DNA from: Halovenus aranensis
Lineage (GTDB): Archaea; Halobacteriota; Halobacteria; Halobacteriales; Haloarculaceae
Direction of reading: 5' to 3'
DNA: 64,000 nt
NCBI RefSeq assembly: GCF_900100385.1
Contig: NZ_FNFC01000005.1
Location: forward strand, 1-64,000
Below are positions 8,111 through 16,173 of the stretch, in pieces; positions within the stretch are counted from its first letter, which is position 1; each line of letters opens with the position of its first letter. Position numbers and translations under genes: made by a program. The notes below the pieces were generated by a model that was not told where the DNA came from, searched no databases, and saw only the letters and a program-made list of their open reading frames with translations.

Positions 8111-8920
8111 ATGGGTACTCCAAGTTCAACAAATGAGGCGACAGAAGATTCTTCGTCAGACGAGTCCCGGGCACTCAGTCTTCCATTGCCTGTTCGGGAA
8201 GCAGACTTATTCAAACACGAAGCCACACCGCACATTCTCAACTTTCTCAGTGATAACCCCGAAATCAACCTCTCACTCCGGCAATTAACACAGGTGACAC
8301 CGGTGAGCGAACGCGCGACTCGGGAAGCCGTCAACGTCCTCGTCGCAAACGGGCTGGTCGAGTCATTTCACGAGGGAAACGCACGGCGAGTACACATCAA
8401 CAGGAACCGCCTCACGGACACAACCGATCCGCTTCTTGCTGTCCCTCAACCGCAATTCCAGGTGCCTGTCCGCGTTGCACGCCGATACATCGAGGAGGAA
8501 CTGGACGATGTCAAGGGGATAATTCTCTTTGGCAGTGTCGCGCAGGGGAACGCTGACCGCCGGTCGGATATCGACCTGTGGGTACTTGTTGCAGAGGATC
8601 ATCTGGAACAACGACATCGGGCAAACAAGCTAGCAAAACACCTAGGGGAGCTCAAAATCCCTCGGACGGTTTCTGTTCCAGATGTAGAAGCTGCGGATTT
8701 TGAGACTGATTGGGCAGAAATCAAGGACATACTGGAAAACAAGGACTCCCCGGCAGGCACGGCAGAACGATACTCGTTCCAGATTCTCGTCGAAACACCT
8801 CAGTCGATTATTGGGCAGGCAGACCGCGTTGAGGCTGAGAAGTTGTTCGGATACGGAATAACGTTGCTATCGACGGAGTTACTCGACCGGGTCAAGATGG
8901 AGGTGTTCAATAATGAGTGA
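8111..8920 (+). CDS. HTH-fused MNT-type nucleotidyltransferase antitoxin
   Basis: Residues about 30-110 form a winged helix (SLRQLTQVTPVSERATREAV). Residues about 120-200 form a minimal nucleotidyltransferase: GIILFGSVAQGNADRRSDID holds the GS motif and the DxD metal-binding pair of MNT proteins. In MNT-HEPN pairs the MNT protein neutralises the HEPN ribonuclease, in studied cases by adenylylating it. The fused HTH would allow operon autoregulation. The stop overlaps the HEPN start by 8 nt, the usual coupling of the pair. The length of 269 residues is complete. Confidence 0.8.
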   Translation: MGTPSSTNEATEDSSSDESRALSLPLPVREADLFKHEATPHILNFLSDNPEINLSLRQLTQVTPVSERATREAVNVLVANGLVESFHEGNARRVHINRNRLTDTTDPLLAVPQPQFQVPVRVARRYIEEELDDVKGIILFGSVAQGNADRRSDIDLWVLVAEDHLEQRHRANKLAKHLGELKIPRTVSVPDVEAADFETDWAEIKDILENKDSPAGTAERYSFQILVETPQSIIGQADRVEAEKLFGYGITLLSTELLDRVKMEVFNNE

Positions 8921-9422
8921 TCCTACCGAGTTACGAAAAGCGATTGAGGCAGCCGAAGATGCGTTCAGTCACGCTCATGGACAACCTGTATTTGAACCTG
9001 GACTGAATGCAGCCGCGGATGCCAGCGATGGGGAAGTACAGATACAGAAAGCCTGCCGATTACTCGAACTCGCACACAGAATCGATGACCTAGGTGAGTA
9101 CTATGGTGCAATCTTTGAACACTCACTGATTGCAATTGAACACACCTTTCAGGGGTATTTACTGGCGATGACCGGAGTAGACGAAGTAGAGCTTCGCAAC
9201 CATTCGTCACCGTATGCGTTTGCCAAGGGACAAGTGCCACTTGATGATGAGACAGTTGATGACCTGAAAAACCTCTATGATGCCCGTCGCACCGAGCACT
9301 ATTATGGGACGACAGTAACGACGAAAACTCAGGCAGAGCAAATCCGTACTGTTGCAGCGATTGTCCACGAATACATTGTAACGTTCGACCAGCAAACCGA
9401 GCAGTTCTGTCAGTGTGACTAA
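8913..9422 (+). CDS. HEPN-domain putative ribonuclease toxin
   Basis: This 169-residue all-alpha protein follows the MNT gene with an 8-nt overlap. The basic His-containing motif ARRTEHYYG near residue 125 sits where HEPN toxins carry their catalytic Arg/His motif, although the spacing is compact compared with the canonical RX4-6H. Upstream helices (EYYGAIFEHSLIAIEHTFQG) fit the HEPN dimer interface. Toxicity would come from RNA cleavage. This is the only TA-like pair in this part of the island with both genes full length. Confidence 0.75.
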   Translation: MSDPTELRKAIEAAEDAFSHAHGQPVFEPGLNAAADASDGEVQIQKACRLLELAHRIDDLGEYYGAIFEHSLIAIEHTFQGYLLAMTGVDEVELRNHSSPYAFAKGQVPLDDETVDDLKNLYDARRTEHYYGTTVTTKTQAEQIRTVAAIVHEYIVTFDQQTEQFCQCD

Positions 9423-9470
9423 TATGTAACCCCTTCGCTATAGAGTGGTTTACAACAGCCGCGTGTGTCC

Positions 9471-10067
9471 TCACAAGAACTCGTCGTGTTCCGTCTGGAA
9501 GTCCCGAACGATACGTCCAAGACTTGACTGAAGTGTGTGCGTTGCGTGTTCTTTCACTTCGAGGAGATGCTCGCGTTTCTTCCCGGACGCGTCTGCAGCC
9601 ATGCGTTCCAGTTCCTGTGCGAGTGCCTGAATGGTCTCCTCGTCTTCGAGTGAGTCGTACGTCCGAAACACGTCTTGGAGTGCACGGATTGCTGACTGTC
9701 GCACACGCCCGTCGTCGTCTGTCATGGTTTCAAGCAGAAATCCACAAAGCGTGTCAGTCTGCGTTCGAACCTCGTCAACGTTCGCGTCCAGCGAAGGTTC
9801 CCCAGCGTCGAGTGCAACGACAGCAGGAATGCCGGGCACGAGTTGTTCAGTGACACGGACGACTGCCTGCCGAACGTAGCCGTCATCGTGTTCGCGATAA
9901 ATAGCGACGAGGTCGTCGAAGTGGGTATTGAACAACACCATCCGCTCGTTCAGGTCCATGTCTTTGATGTCGTCGATTACGCCGTTTACCTGATCGGAGT
10001 CACTCGATTGAAGTGCGTCAGCGAACTCTTCCCACTGCTGGTCCAGAGGAGGGTTTTGGTCAGTCAT
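9471..10067 (-). CDS. HEAT-repeat-like acidic helical protein
   Basis: This 198-residue protein consists of acidic helices in repeated pairs, for example DDGYVRQAVVRVTEQL and DDGRVRQSAIRALQDV, which share the DDGxVRQ..R pattern of HEAT-type repeats. Such scaffolds bind protein partners. Its ATG at 10067 overlaps the end of the AbiEii stub by 8 nt, so it belongs to the AbiE operon and may be an accessory component. The start was chosen at MTDQNPPLDQQ because the upstream in-frame extension runs through the toxin stub in the wrong frame. Confidence 0.6.
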   Translation of the reverse strand: MTDQNPPLDQQWEEFADALQSSDSDQVNGVIDDIKDMDLNERMVLFNTHFDDLVAIYREHDDGYVRQAVVRVTEQLVPGIPAVVALDAGEPSLDANVDEVRTQTDTLCGFLLETMTDDDGRVRQSAIRALQDVFRTYDSLEDEETIQALAQELERMAADASGKKREHLLEVKEHATHTLQSSLGRIVRDFQTEHDEFL

Positions 10068-10209
10068 TGTCCTGATGTAGTACTGGAGCGATATCATCAA
10101 TAAGGTACGTATCGAGGGACTGGCGGACAGTTTCAAGTGGCGGTACATCCGCGACGAGTTCAGGTAGTGTTGTGTTCCAGTCTTCAGAGATAGCGGTGTC
10201 ATTTAGCAT
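10060..10209 (-). pseudogene. C-terminal stub of an AbiEii-like nucleotidyltransferase toxin
   Basis: The 49-codon frame starts ATG at 10209, overlapping the AbiEi stop, and reads MLNDTAISEDWNTTLPELVA, then DVPPLETVRQSLDTYL. The W...L..LV.DVP pattern is typical of the extreme C-terminus of COG2253/AbiEii proteins. The whole catalytic region (GGTxLxK, D-x-D) is missing, consistent with an in-frame internal deletion that joined the first codons to the tail. The antitoxin next to it is intact. Confidence 0.5.
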
Positions 10210-11029
10210 GTGTTGCTGGCAACTCCTCGTCAGAGACATTAATATACAACCGATACCTGCCGTCGTAACTTCCGTCTCCAGAGCGAGTCGGATCCAGTGG
10301 AGAGGCTCCCGACGTGAACTTCGCTGTCACCTCCTCTCGCTCCGGGACAGTAACTCCGTAATGATCCATGAGGTAGACAAGTCGTTTGAGCGCGGCACCG
10401 TTTTCGATTCGCAGCGCGTGCTCGATGAGTGTCGAAGGATCGTATCCGTCGGTTCCTTCCTGTATCCCCTTGGCGAGTTCGCGGATCCCGCCGCAGTGAT
10501 TTGGTTGGTCTGCACAATCTGCAAGTGTCTTTTCCGGCGTAGCGATGGGGACGGCCTGTCCGGCGACGGCATGATTTTGATGACCGAAGAGTTTCCGTTC
10601 TGCGAGCGTGACGAAGTGATATTCGACATCATGGACCGTTCGGTCAGGGAGGCGTTTGGTCGTTGCAACGTAGACTGACCGGGGGACCTGCTCGGTGAAG
10701 CCGTGGAAATTTAGTGCGCTCCAGTATCCGATGTACATCGGTTCGACGAGGTGGCTGGCGATGTGGTACTCGTGGGCAGTGTACTGTGAATCCTCACCGG
10801 CAGCTAATGGGACGACAAGGTAGAGCCCTGGCTTCAGTCGCGTGAGCCACCCGTTGTTGGCGAGTCGGGAGGCTGTCGTTTTCGCGGATTCGTACGTTGT
10901 GTCCAGGGCCTCGGCCAAGTCGTCTATTGTGAATATCTCGTTATTCTGGCTCGCCAGTAGCGAAAGCGCGCGACTCTCTCGTTCCGAGAGTCCACGTCGT
11001 ATATTTTGATTGCTATCTGTCGGAGTCAC
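10199..11029 (-). CDS. AbiEi-family antitoxin / transcriptional repressor
   Basis: The N-terminal winged helix (IDDLAEALDTTYESAKTTAS) is followed by the antitoxin_4-type region (RLKPGLYLVVPL, YIGYWSALNFHG, TPEKTLADC), the hallmark of AbiEi antitoxins of type IV AbiE systems. AbiEi represses its operon by binding repeats at the promoter. The frame has no ATG near its 5' end; a GTG at 11029 (MTPTDSNQ) is preferred and a TTG at 11041 is possible. The partner toxin is reduced to a stub, so this is an orphan antitoxin that may persist as a regulator. Confidence 0.75.
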   Translation of the reverse strand: MTPTDSNQNIRRGLSERESRALSLLASQNNEIFTIDDLAEALDTTYESAKTTASRLANNGWLTRLKPGLYLVVPLAAGEDSQYTAHEYHIASHLVEPMYIGYWSALNFHGFTEQVPRSVYVATTKRLPDRTVHDVEYHFVTLAERKLFGHQNHAVAGQAVPIATPEKTLADCADQPNHCGGIRELAKGIQEGTDGYDPSTLIEHALRIENGAALKRLVYLMDHYGVTVPEREEVTAKFTSGASPLDPTRSGDGSYDGRYRLYINVSDEELPATHAK

Positions 11030-11129
11030 GTTTACACACAATGAATGAAGTGTAGACGGAGCATATGCGTTGTGCCGATAGATAATTCATTGGGTGTAGC
11101 CTTACTGTTTACACTTATTGAATGAAGTA
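11030..11129. promoter_or_regulatory. Paired 23-bp repeats upstream of abiEi, candidate operator
   Basis: GTTTACACACAATGAATGAAG at its start position 11030-11052 and a related unit, GTTTACACTTATTGAATGAAG, at 11107-11129 share most positions in the same orientation. One copy abuts the AbiEi start and the other lies 77 bp further upstream. AbiEi proteins bind repeated sites in their promoters, so these are candidate operators. The following 11130-11360 shows no gene. Confidence 0.45.
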
Positions 11130-11360
11130 GATAGTTATGGAGATATCAATTCCACAGCTGGGATGGACCCCGAACTGAACGTCTGTACTATCCACTCCCG
11201 CCACCTCCTTCTAGAGAAAGGATTGTAATATAGGGTGATAGGTGTGTCAAGGTGAGAGTGCTGTCGCATCGTGGGGGTGGCGAAGGCTGTGCGGACAGAG
11301 CGGTGGTCTCTCATATGATTTCCTGGTCTTCTGACTCTCTTCGACGATAGAGTCGGTAGA

Positions 11361-11374
11361 GGGTTTAAATACCC
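11361..11374 (+). promoter_or_regulatory. TATA promoter of the DUF433/PIN-like operon
   Basis: GGGTTTAAATACCC lies 22-35 nt upstream of the ATG at 11396. The TATA core is flanked by inverted GGGT/ACCC arms, which could allow repressor binding over the promoter, as expected for an autoregulated TA operon. Confidence 0.55.
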
Positions 11375-11395
11375 TGGGGCGACTACTTTCTTTCA

Positions 11396-11686
11396 ATGGC
11401 TACACAGGAGTATCGTATCGTCTCTGGAGAGGAATCGGAGATACACAAAGAACCACATATCGAGGGAAGTCGAGTGACGGTACGAGACGTGTATGTCCGG
11501 GTGGAGCACCGAGGACTTAGTCCCGACCGAGTGGCAGAGCGGTACAATCTAGATATCGCTGACGTCTACGAGGCACTCGCGTACTATCACAACAATCCCG
11601 AAGAGATGCAACAGGTCGAGAAACGACACGAACGTGCTGGTGAGGAAGCGAAGCGGCGATCATCGCTAACGCCTCCTGAAAACTGA
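11396..11686 (+). CDS. DUF433-family antitoxin
   Basis: This 96-residue protein has the DUF433 signature: a short beta hairpin with HIEGSRVTVRDVYVR, then the helix-turn-helix part LSPDRVAERYNLDIADVYEA. DUF433 proteins are DNA-binding antitoxins commonly paired with DUF5615 PIN-like toxins, as here, 3 nt downstream. A TATA box lies at the leaderless distance. The C-terminal third is charged and probably wraps the toxin. Confidence 0.85.
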   Translation: MATQEYRIVSGEESEIHKEPHIEGSRVTVRDVYVRVEHRGLSPDRVAERYNLDIADVYEALAYYHNNPEEMQQVEKRHERAGEEAKRRSSLTPPEN

Positions 11687-11689
11687 CCG

Positions 11690-12034
11690 ATGGTGTATCG
11701 GCTTATTTTAGACGAGAACGTGGAGCATGAGGTCTTTCATCGGCTCGAAAACTACGGGCACGATGTCGAACACGTAGACTTCGTCCCCGAACTCGGGAAA
11801 GGAACGGACGATTATCCGATTGCCCAGTATTCCCTGGACACCGACCGAGTGATCGTCACGTACGACGATGACTTCGTACTGGAGGTTGACGAAGCGGACT
11901 ATCGCGCAGTATTGTATCTTCACGACGCTAGACTTCCCGTCAAGGAGGTTGCGGATATTGTCCACGCAGTCTCCCAACACTATCCACAAGAGGAGATACA
12001 GGGGCTCGAATATATCGGCGACGAGTGGCTCTGA
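11690..12034 (+). CDS. DUF5615 PIN-like toxin
   Basis: This 114-residue protein begins with the characteristic acidic strand LILDENVEHEVFHRL and continues with GTDDYPIAQYSLDTDRVIVT followed by YDDDF, the acidic residues forming the metal-binding site of Mut7-C/PIN-like nucleases. Members are predicted RNases of VapBC-like systems. The start lies 3 nt after the DUF433 stop, giving translational coupling. Full length for the family. Confidence 0.85.
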   Translation: MVYRLILDENVEHEVFHRLENYGHDVEHVDFVPELGKGTDDYPIAQYSLDTDRVIVTYDDDFVLEVDEADYRAVLYLHDARLPVKEVADIVHAVSQHYPQEEIQGLEYIGDEWL

Positions 12035-12156
12035 GCAGTTATTCGGCCAGTAAGCGTTGTGCTGATAGCCAGTTTTGCGTCTGCAACAACCCCCGTAATC
12101 AAATAATTGAATATTGCGAAATTATTTGCATCGACAGCCCGTAGCCGTTAATACAG

Positions 12157-12696
12157 ATGACAGACAGCCCTCCGCAACCGTGGACGGACGACATGAGTGG
12201 GCGCGAGCGTGTTCGTGCTGTCGTTGAGACGCTGGAGGGGCCAGCCACAGTTCAGGAAATCGCTGAGCAGGCGGACACCTCTCGGAACACTGCCGCCGAC
12301 GAGTTGGAACGCCTCGAACGGGACAAATGGGTGCAGGAAACAACGGTTGACGGGAAACAAGCCTACGATTTGTATCCGGTGCGGCTGTTCATGGACGAAG
12401 TCATCACGATGGCTGAAGACCACGACAAAGATGAATTGGAACGGCAACTCATCGAGTTGACCGAAGAACAAGAGACGTTGTGCGATGAATGGGACGTTGA
12501 CGGATTGGACGAGTTTCGGGAGGAGCTGGCGGAGGAAGACTTCACCGCAGCGGAATTGCGTGAGCGACGAAACGTGATTGACACGTGGAAGGCCACCGAC
12601 ACCGAGATTGATCTTGTTCGCCAGGCGCTCCAGTTGTATGACAAGGTCGAGGAGTTGCAGCCGACCGGTGACGGGACGCTTCCCCAGCACGCTTGA
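12157..12696 (+). CDS. Winged-helix regulator (haloarchaeal ArsR-like family)
   Basis: Residues 20-75 form a winged helix (TVQEIAEQADTSRNTAADEL). The C-terminal two thirds are acidic helices with coiled-coil character (LERQLIELTEEQETL). The family is common in haloarchaea next to small partner genes. An AT-rich TATA-like stretch around 12122-12130 precedes the start at the leaderless distance. The gene 7 bp downstream is TumE-like, so this may be the antitoxin half of the pair. Confidence 0.65.
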   Translation: MTDSPPQPWTDDMSGRERVRAVVETLEGPATVQEIAEQADTSRNTAADELERLERDKWVQETTVDGKQAYDLYPVRLFMDEVITMAEDHDKDELERQLIELTEEQETLCDEWDVDGLDEFREELAEEDFTAAELRERRNVIDTWKATDTEIDLVRQALQLYDKVEELQPTGDGTLPQHA

Positions 12697-12703
12697 GGTA
12701 TCT

Positions 12704-13222
12704 ATGGTTATCTTTTTCGCCAATCGGTCAAATCTGCAGGTCAGACGGCTTCACGCAGGGATCAAGAAGCGATGGAGAAAACATCTCTCGGAAGTACGTG
12801 TCACACGGGCCTCCGCTCGCGACCCGGGAATGTATCGAGTGATTGGTGAAGTCGATCCACGGTCGTTTCTCGACGACGAGTCGTATCCAGCCAGCGAGAC
12901 ACGAATCGAAATCGGGTTCAAATTGCAAACACCCGACCCGTACGAGTATTACTGGTTCAACTGGATCGACCCAGAACGGGAACTGATGGTCGGATGGCAT
13001 CAAGACGATGACCATAACGATCTCGGCCCGGTTCACCTCCAAGTGAACGATGGTACATCGGCAGTCGATCACCAACCAGCACATTTCCTTGATGCCCACC
13101 CGTACAGCGTTGTCGAACAACGGTTCGGGGAATTGTCAGCAGCCATTGCTGCTATCGAATGGGATGACTCGGGACGACCGAGCGGGTTCGATGTGTCGTC
13201 ACCAGTAATCGACACGACGTGA
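12704..13222 (+). CDS. TumE-like (DUF6516-type) putative toxin
   Basis: The core (IEIGFKLQTPDPYEYYWFNW, then MVGWHQDDDHNDLG and VHLQVN) resembles the compact beta-rich TumE/DUF6516 toxin fold, in which a HxDD..H-like cluster is conserved. The first about 40 residues from ATG 12704 are basic and may be unrelated to the fold; an internal ATG at MYRVIG is an alternative start. The gene lies 7 bp behind a winged-helix gene, the arrangement of TumE/TumA systems. The assignment rests on pattern and context. Confidence 0.5.
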   Translation: MVIFFANRSNLQVRRLHAGIKKRWRKHLSEVRVTRASARDPGMYRVIGEVDPRSFLDDESYPASETRIEIGFKLQTPDPYEYYWFNWIDPERELMVGWHQDDDHNDLGPVHLQVNDGTSAVDHQPAHFLDAHPYSVVEQRFGELSAAIAAIEWDDSGRPSGFDVSSPVIDTT

Positions 13223-13638
13223 TACCGATTGTTCTCACCATCTCAAGTAGATGACAATCATAATGGAGAGTAGAGTCTAGTTTTCAATTGGTACTGTCTG
13301 TAATTATACCACTGATATAACCCCTCATTTCTTTATATAGCTTGCCTGTGATTCCGAAACTCAAACGAACGATTTCCCCGAATCACCCCGGATCTGTAAT
13401 AAATGATCGCTATATCGGCACCCCCAATTCGATGCCTCAGAAATCGCCGGTGGGCAATCATCCGGGAGAACCCCCGACAGTTATATAGAACCCTTGCTGA
13501 GTCGGATTGTCGGCTTGGGCAATTAAGTGCTGTCCTTAAGTTTCTCGAGTCCCAACAACCGCTCACATGGTCGAAAACGGCCGTTTCAGGATCACGGGTG
13601 AAAACTCCTATAAAGAGTTTTCCCCGAGGGTGGGGGGC
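13223..13638. other. Gene-free right arm of the island with palindromes
   Basis: No gene is supported in these 416 bp. A perfect 12-bp palindrome, AAACGGCCGTTT, lies at 13575-13586. An 8-bp inverted repeat (GAAAACTC at 13600-13607 and GAGTTTTC at 13615-13622) surrounds a CTATAAA loop just upstream of the att core. A TATA-like GTTATATAGAAC is at about 13478. Proximity to the tRNA-derived attachment site makes recombinase arm-site or excision-control functions possible. Confidence 0.5.
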
Positions 13639-13682
13639 GCCCTCTCGAGGCAATGACCGGGGTTCAAATCCCCGCCGGAGCA
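13639..13682 (+). other. Attachment site: 3' half of a tRNA-Glu(CTC)
   Basis: The 44 nt fold as the 3' half of a tRNA: anticodon loop CTCTCGA (anticodon CTC at 13644-13646), anticodon-stem 3' side, T arm CGGGG-TTCAAAT-CCCCG (13658-13674), acceptor 3' strand CCGGAGC and discriminator A13682. The expected 5' acceptor strand GCTCCGG and the D arm are absent upstream, and the anticodon stem pairs only partly with what precedes it. This is the duplicated 3' end left by integration into a tRNA-Glu gene. Its orientation places the integrated island to the left. Confidence 0.75.
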
Positions 13683-13772
13683 CTCTTTTCGACGGTGACG
13701 TACTGTTCTAGACGGTATCTCATCAGATGTCGCCCACAGCCTTATCGACACAGAAACCTAAGTCGGGATACG

Positions 13773-14396
13773 ATGACACTCACGCCGACTGTTCTCCGAG
13801 AGTACGACAATCGGGCACCCACAGCGACCGAGACAGCTACGTTCGGGCTCGGTTGTTTCTGGGGACCGGACGCGCGCTTCGGTGCAATCGAGGGTGTCAT
13901 TCGGACGCGGGCCGGTTACGCGGGCGGAACGAAGCCGGACCCGTCGTATCGGACCCTCGGTGACCACACCGAAGTGGTCCAGGTCGATTACGACCCCGAG
14001 ACGGTGTCGTTCCAAAAGCTGCTTACGGTGGCCTTCGAAGAACACAGTCCACGCAATCAGACAGAGAAACGCCAGTACCAGAATATCGTCTTCACCGAGA
14101 GTGAGACACAGCGTGAGGCAGTTGGGACGTTTCTCGACACAAGCAATTACAGGGCCGACGAACTCGGCACCCGTTTTGAATCCCTGGAGACCTTTCATAT
14201 CGCCGAACCGTACCACCAGAAGTTCAACCTCAGCGACAAGCACTGGATTACCGGCCCGTTCGAGAAGGCGGGCTACGCCGAGGCCGACATCAGAGAGTCA
14301 CCCGCAGCCGCGAAGCTGAACGCCCACGTCGCCGGCCACGATGTCTCTGTGCCCTTTCTCTCTGACCGTGGTCCGCTGGCGTCTCGCTCCGAGTGA
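13773..14396 (+). CDS. msrA: Peptide-methionine (S)-S-oxide reductase MsrA
   Basis: This cytosolic repair enzyme reduces the S form of methionine sulfoxide in proteins. The MsrA signature GLGCFWGPDARF holds the catalytic Cys, followed by TRAGYAGGTKPDPSYR and VVQVDYDP of the active-site region, and EPYHQKFN near the C-terminal side. The start is the ATG at 13773 (MTLTPTVLREYD), since the upstream extension of the frame runs through the att site. It is the first core gene to the right of the island. Confidence 0.93.
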   Translation: MTLTPTVLREYDNRAPTATETATFGLGCFWGPDARFGAIEGVIRTRAGYAGGTKPDPSYRTLGDHTEVVQVDYDPETVSFQKLLTVAFEEHSPRNQTEKRQYQNIVFTESETQREAVGTFLDTSNYRADELGTRFESLETFHIAEPYHQKFNLSDKHWITGPFEKAGYAEADIRESPAAAKLNAHVAGHDVSVPFLSDRGPLASRSE

Positions 14397-14494
14397 GCGG
14401 CCGCTTGAGGGTGCTGTGGCTACCAAGTGTCGACTCCGAAAATCAAGTGCCGGTGCAAGTACAGACGAGACAGCGGGTAGCAGGGCGTCCGCTC

Positions 14495-16153
14495 TTACAT
14501 CATGCCGCCCATGCCGCCGCCCATACCGCCCATGCCGCCGCCCATACCGCCGGCAGGGCCGCCGTCTTCGTCAGAGTCGCCAGCCTGGATGATATCGTCG
14601 ATTTTGAGGACGAGGTTGGCTGCCTCGCTGGCAGAGGTCAGCGCCTGCTTTTTGGCGCTTGGCGTCTCGACGACGCCAGCCTCGAAGGTGTCTTCGATGT
14701 CGCCCGTGAAGACGTTCAGTCCAGCGTACTCGTCACCGTCGCTGTGGGCAGCGCGCAGACCAACGAGCGTGTCGATGCTGTCGAGACCAGCGTTCTCGGC
14801 GAGGACGCGGGGCACGACATCGAGTGCATCGGCGAACGCCTCGACGGCGAGCTGTTCGCGGCCGCTGACACTGTCAGCGTACTCGCGAAGGCGTGCAGCG
14901 ACCTCGACCTCGGGTGCGCCGCCACCGGGCAGCGCCTCGCCGCGGCTCATCGCGGTGCCGACCACGTCGAGCGCGTCTTCGACGCCGCGTTCGAGTTCGT
15001 CGACGACGTGCTCGGTCGAGCCGCGGAGAAGCAGCGTCACACCGTGGGAGGTCTCGTCGGTGCCCTCGATGTAGAACAGCTCTTCACTCTCGTCACGGCG
15101 GACGTTGCCGGTGCCGAGGAACTCTGCGGTCGCGGTGTCGAGATTGGAGACGACATCTGCACCGATAATCTCGCGGAGGAACTCCACGTCAGAGCGCTTG
15201 ACGCGTTTGAGTGCGAGGATGCCCTCTTTGGCGAGGTAGTGCTGGACCATGTCGTCGATGCCCTTCTGACAGACCACGACGTCTGCACCGAGGTCGACAA
15301 TCTGGTCGACCTTCTCGCGGAGTGCCTGTTCTTCCTGCTCGATGAAGTCCTGAAGCTGGCTCGGGTCGGTGATGCTTGCTTGCGTGTCAGCTTCGGCCTC
15401 GTCGAGTTCGAGTGGCTCGTCGATGACGAGGATGTTCGCGTCCTCTGCCTCGGACGGCATCTCCTCGTGAACAGGGTCCTTGTCGATGACAGCCCCTTCG
15501 AGCAGTTCCGACTCGCCGGCACCGCGGCCGGTCTGGGTCTCGACTTTCAGGAAGGCGAGGTCGACGATCGTCGAGCCGTCGTCGGCTTCGACGGTGACGG
15601 CCTCGGCACCGTCGACGATGAGGTCCGAGAGGTTCTCCTTGTACTGCTCGGCGCCTTTGCCCGTCATCGAGGTCTGGGCGATTTTCCGGAACGTCTCGCG
15701 GTCGTCACGGTCGACATCGATGGTGACGTCGTCGAGTTCTTCGCGGGCTTGGTCGGCGGCCATGTTGAAGCCCTTGATGATGGCCGTGGGGTGGATGTCC
15801 TGGTCGAGGAGTTCCTCGGCGTTTTTGAGGAGCTCGCCCGCGATGGCGACCGCCGTCGTCGTCCCGTCGCCGGCCTCGTCTTCCTGGGTTTCGGCGACTT
15901 CGACAATCATCTCGGCAGTCGGGTTGTCGATGTCCATCTCCTCGAGGATGGTGACGCCGTCGTTCGTGACGACGATGTCACCCAGCGAGGTGACGAGCAT
16001 CTTGTCCATCCCCTTCGGCCCGAGTGTCGACCGTACCGACTCGGCGACGGCCCGTGCGGCCGCGATGTTGTGTTCCTGCGCGCTCTTGTCTTTCATTCTC
16101 TCCGCGTCGTCACCCATAATAATCATGGGCTGACCCTGCATCTGCTGACTCAT
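14495..16153 (-). CDS. ths: Thermosome subunit (group II chaperonin)
   Basis: This 552-residue ATP-dependent chaperonin subunit folds cytosolic proteins in the hexadecameric thermosome. Visible motifs are [27 protein letters not shown], the phosphate-binding [15 protein letters not shown], and GGGAPEVEVA in the C-terminal ATPase half, plus the methionine/glycine-rich tail (GGMGGG repeats). The start is ATG 16153 (MSQQMQGQ), because the TATA box lies 21-37 nt upstream; the upstream ATG would put the promoter inside the gene. A paralogue lies at 56297-57982 on the same strand. Confidence 0.95.
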   Translation of the reverse strand: MSQQMQGQPMIIMGDDAERMKDKSAQEHNIAAARAVAESVRSTLGPKGMDKMLVTSLGDIVVTNDGVTILEEMDIDNPTAEMIVEVAETQEDEAGDGTTTAVAIAGELLKNAEELLDQDIHPTAIIKGFNMAADQAREELDDVTIDVDRDDRETFRKIAQTSMTGKGAEQYKENLSDLIVDGAEAVTVEADDGSTIVDLAFLKVETQTGRGAGESELLEGAVIDKDPVHEEMPSEAEDANILVIDEPLELDEAEADTQASITDPSQLQDFIEQEEQALREKVDQIVDLGADVVVCQKGIDDMVQHYLAKEGILALKRVKRSDVEFLREIIGADVVSNLDTATAEFLGTGNVRRDESEELFYIEGTDETSHGVTLLLRGSTEHVVDELERGVEDALDVVGTAMSRGEALPGGGAPEVEVAARLREYADSVSGREQLAVEAFADALDVVPRVLAENAGLDSIDTLVGLRAAHSDGDEYAGLNVFTGDIEDTFEAGVVETPSAKKQALTSASEAANLVLKIDDIIQAGDSDEDGGPAGGMGGGMGGMGGGMGGMM

Positions 16154-16173
16154 AATCAATTGAAAGTTTGCAT

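Noticed and set aside
13590-13682. A complete tRNA gene
   Set aside because: Only the anticodon loop to the 3' end fits; no D arm or 5' acceptor GCTCCGG precedes it, so it is a 3'-half copy.
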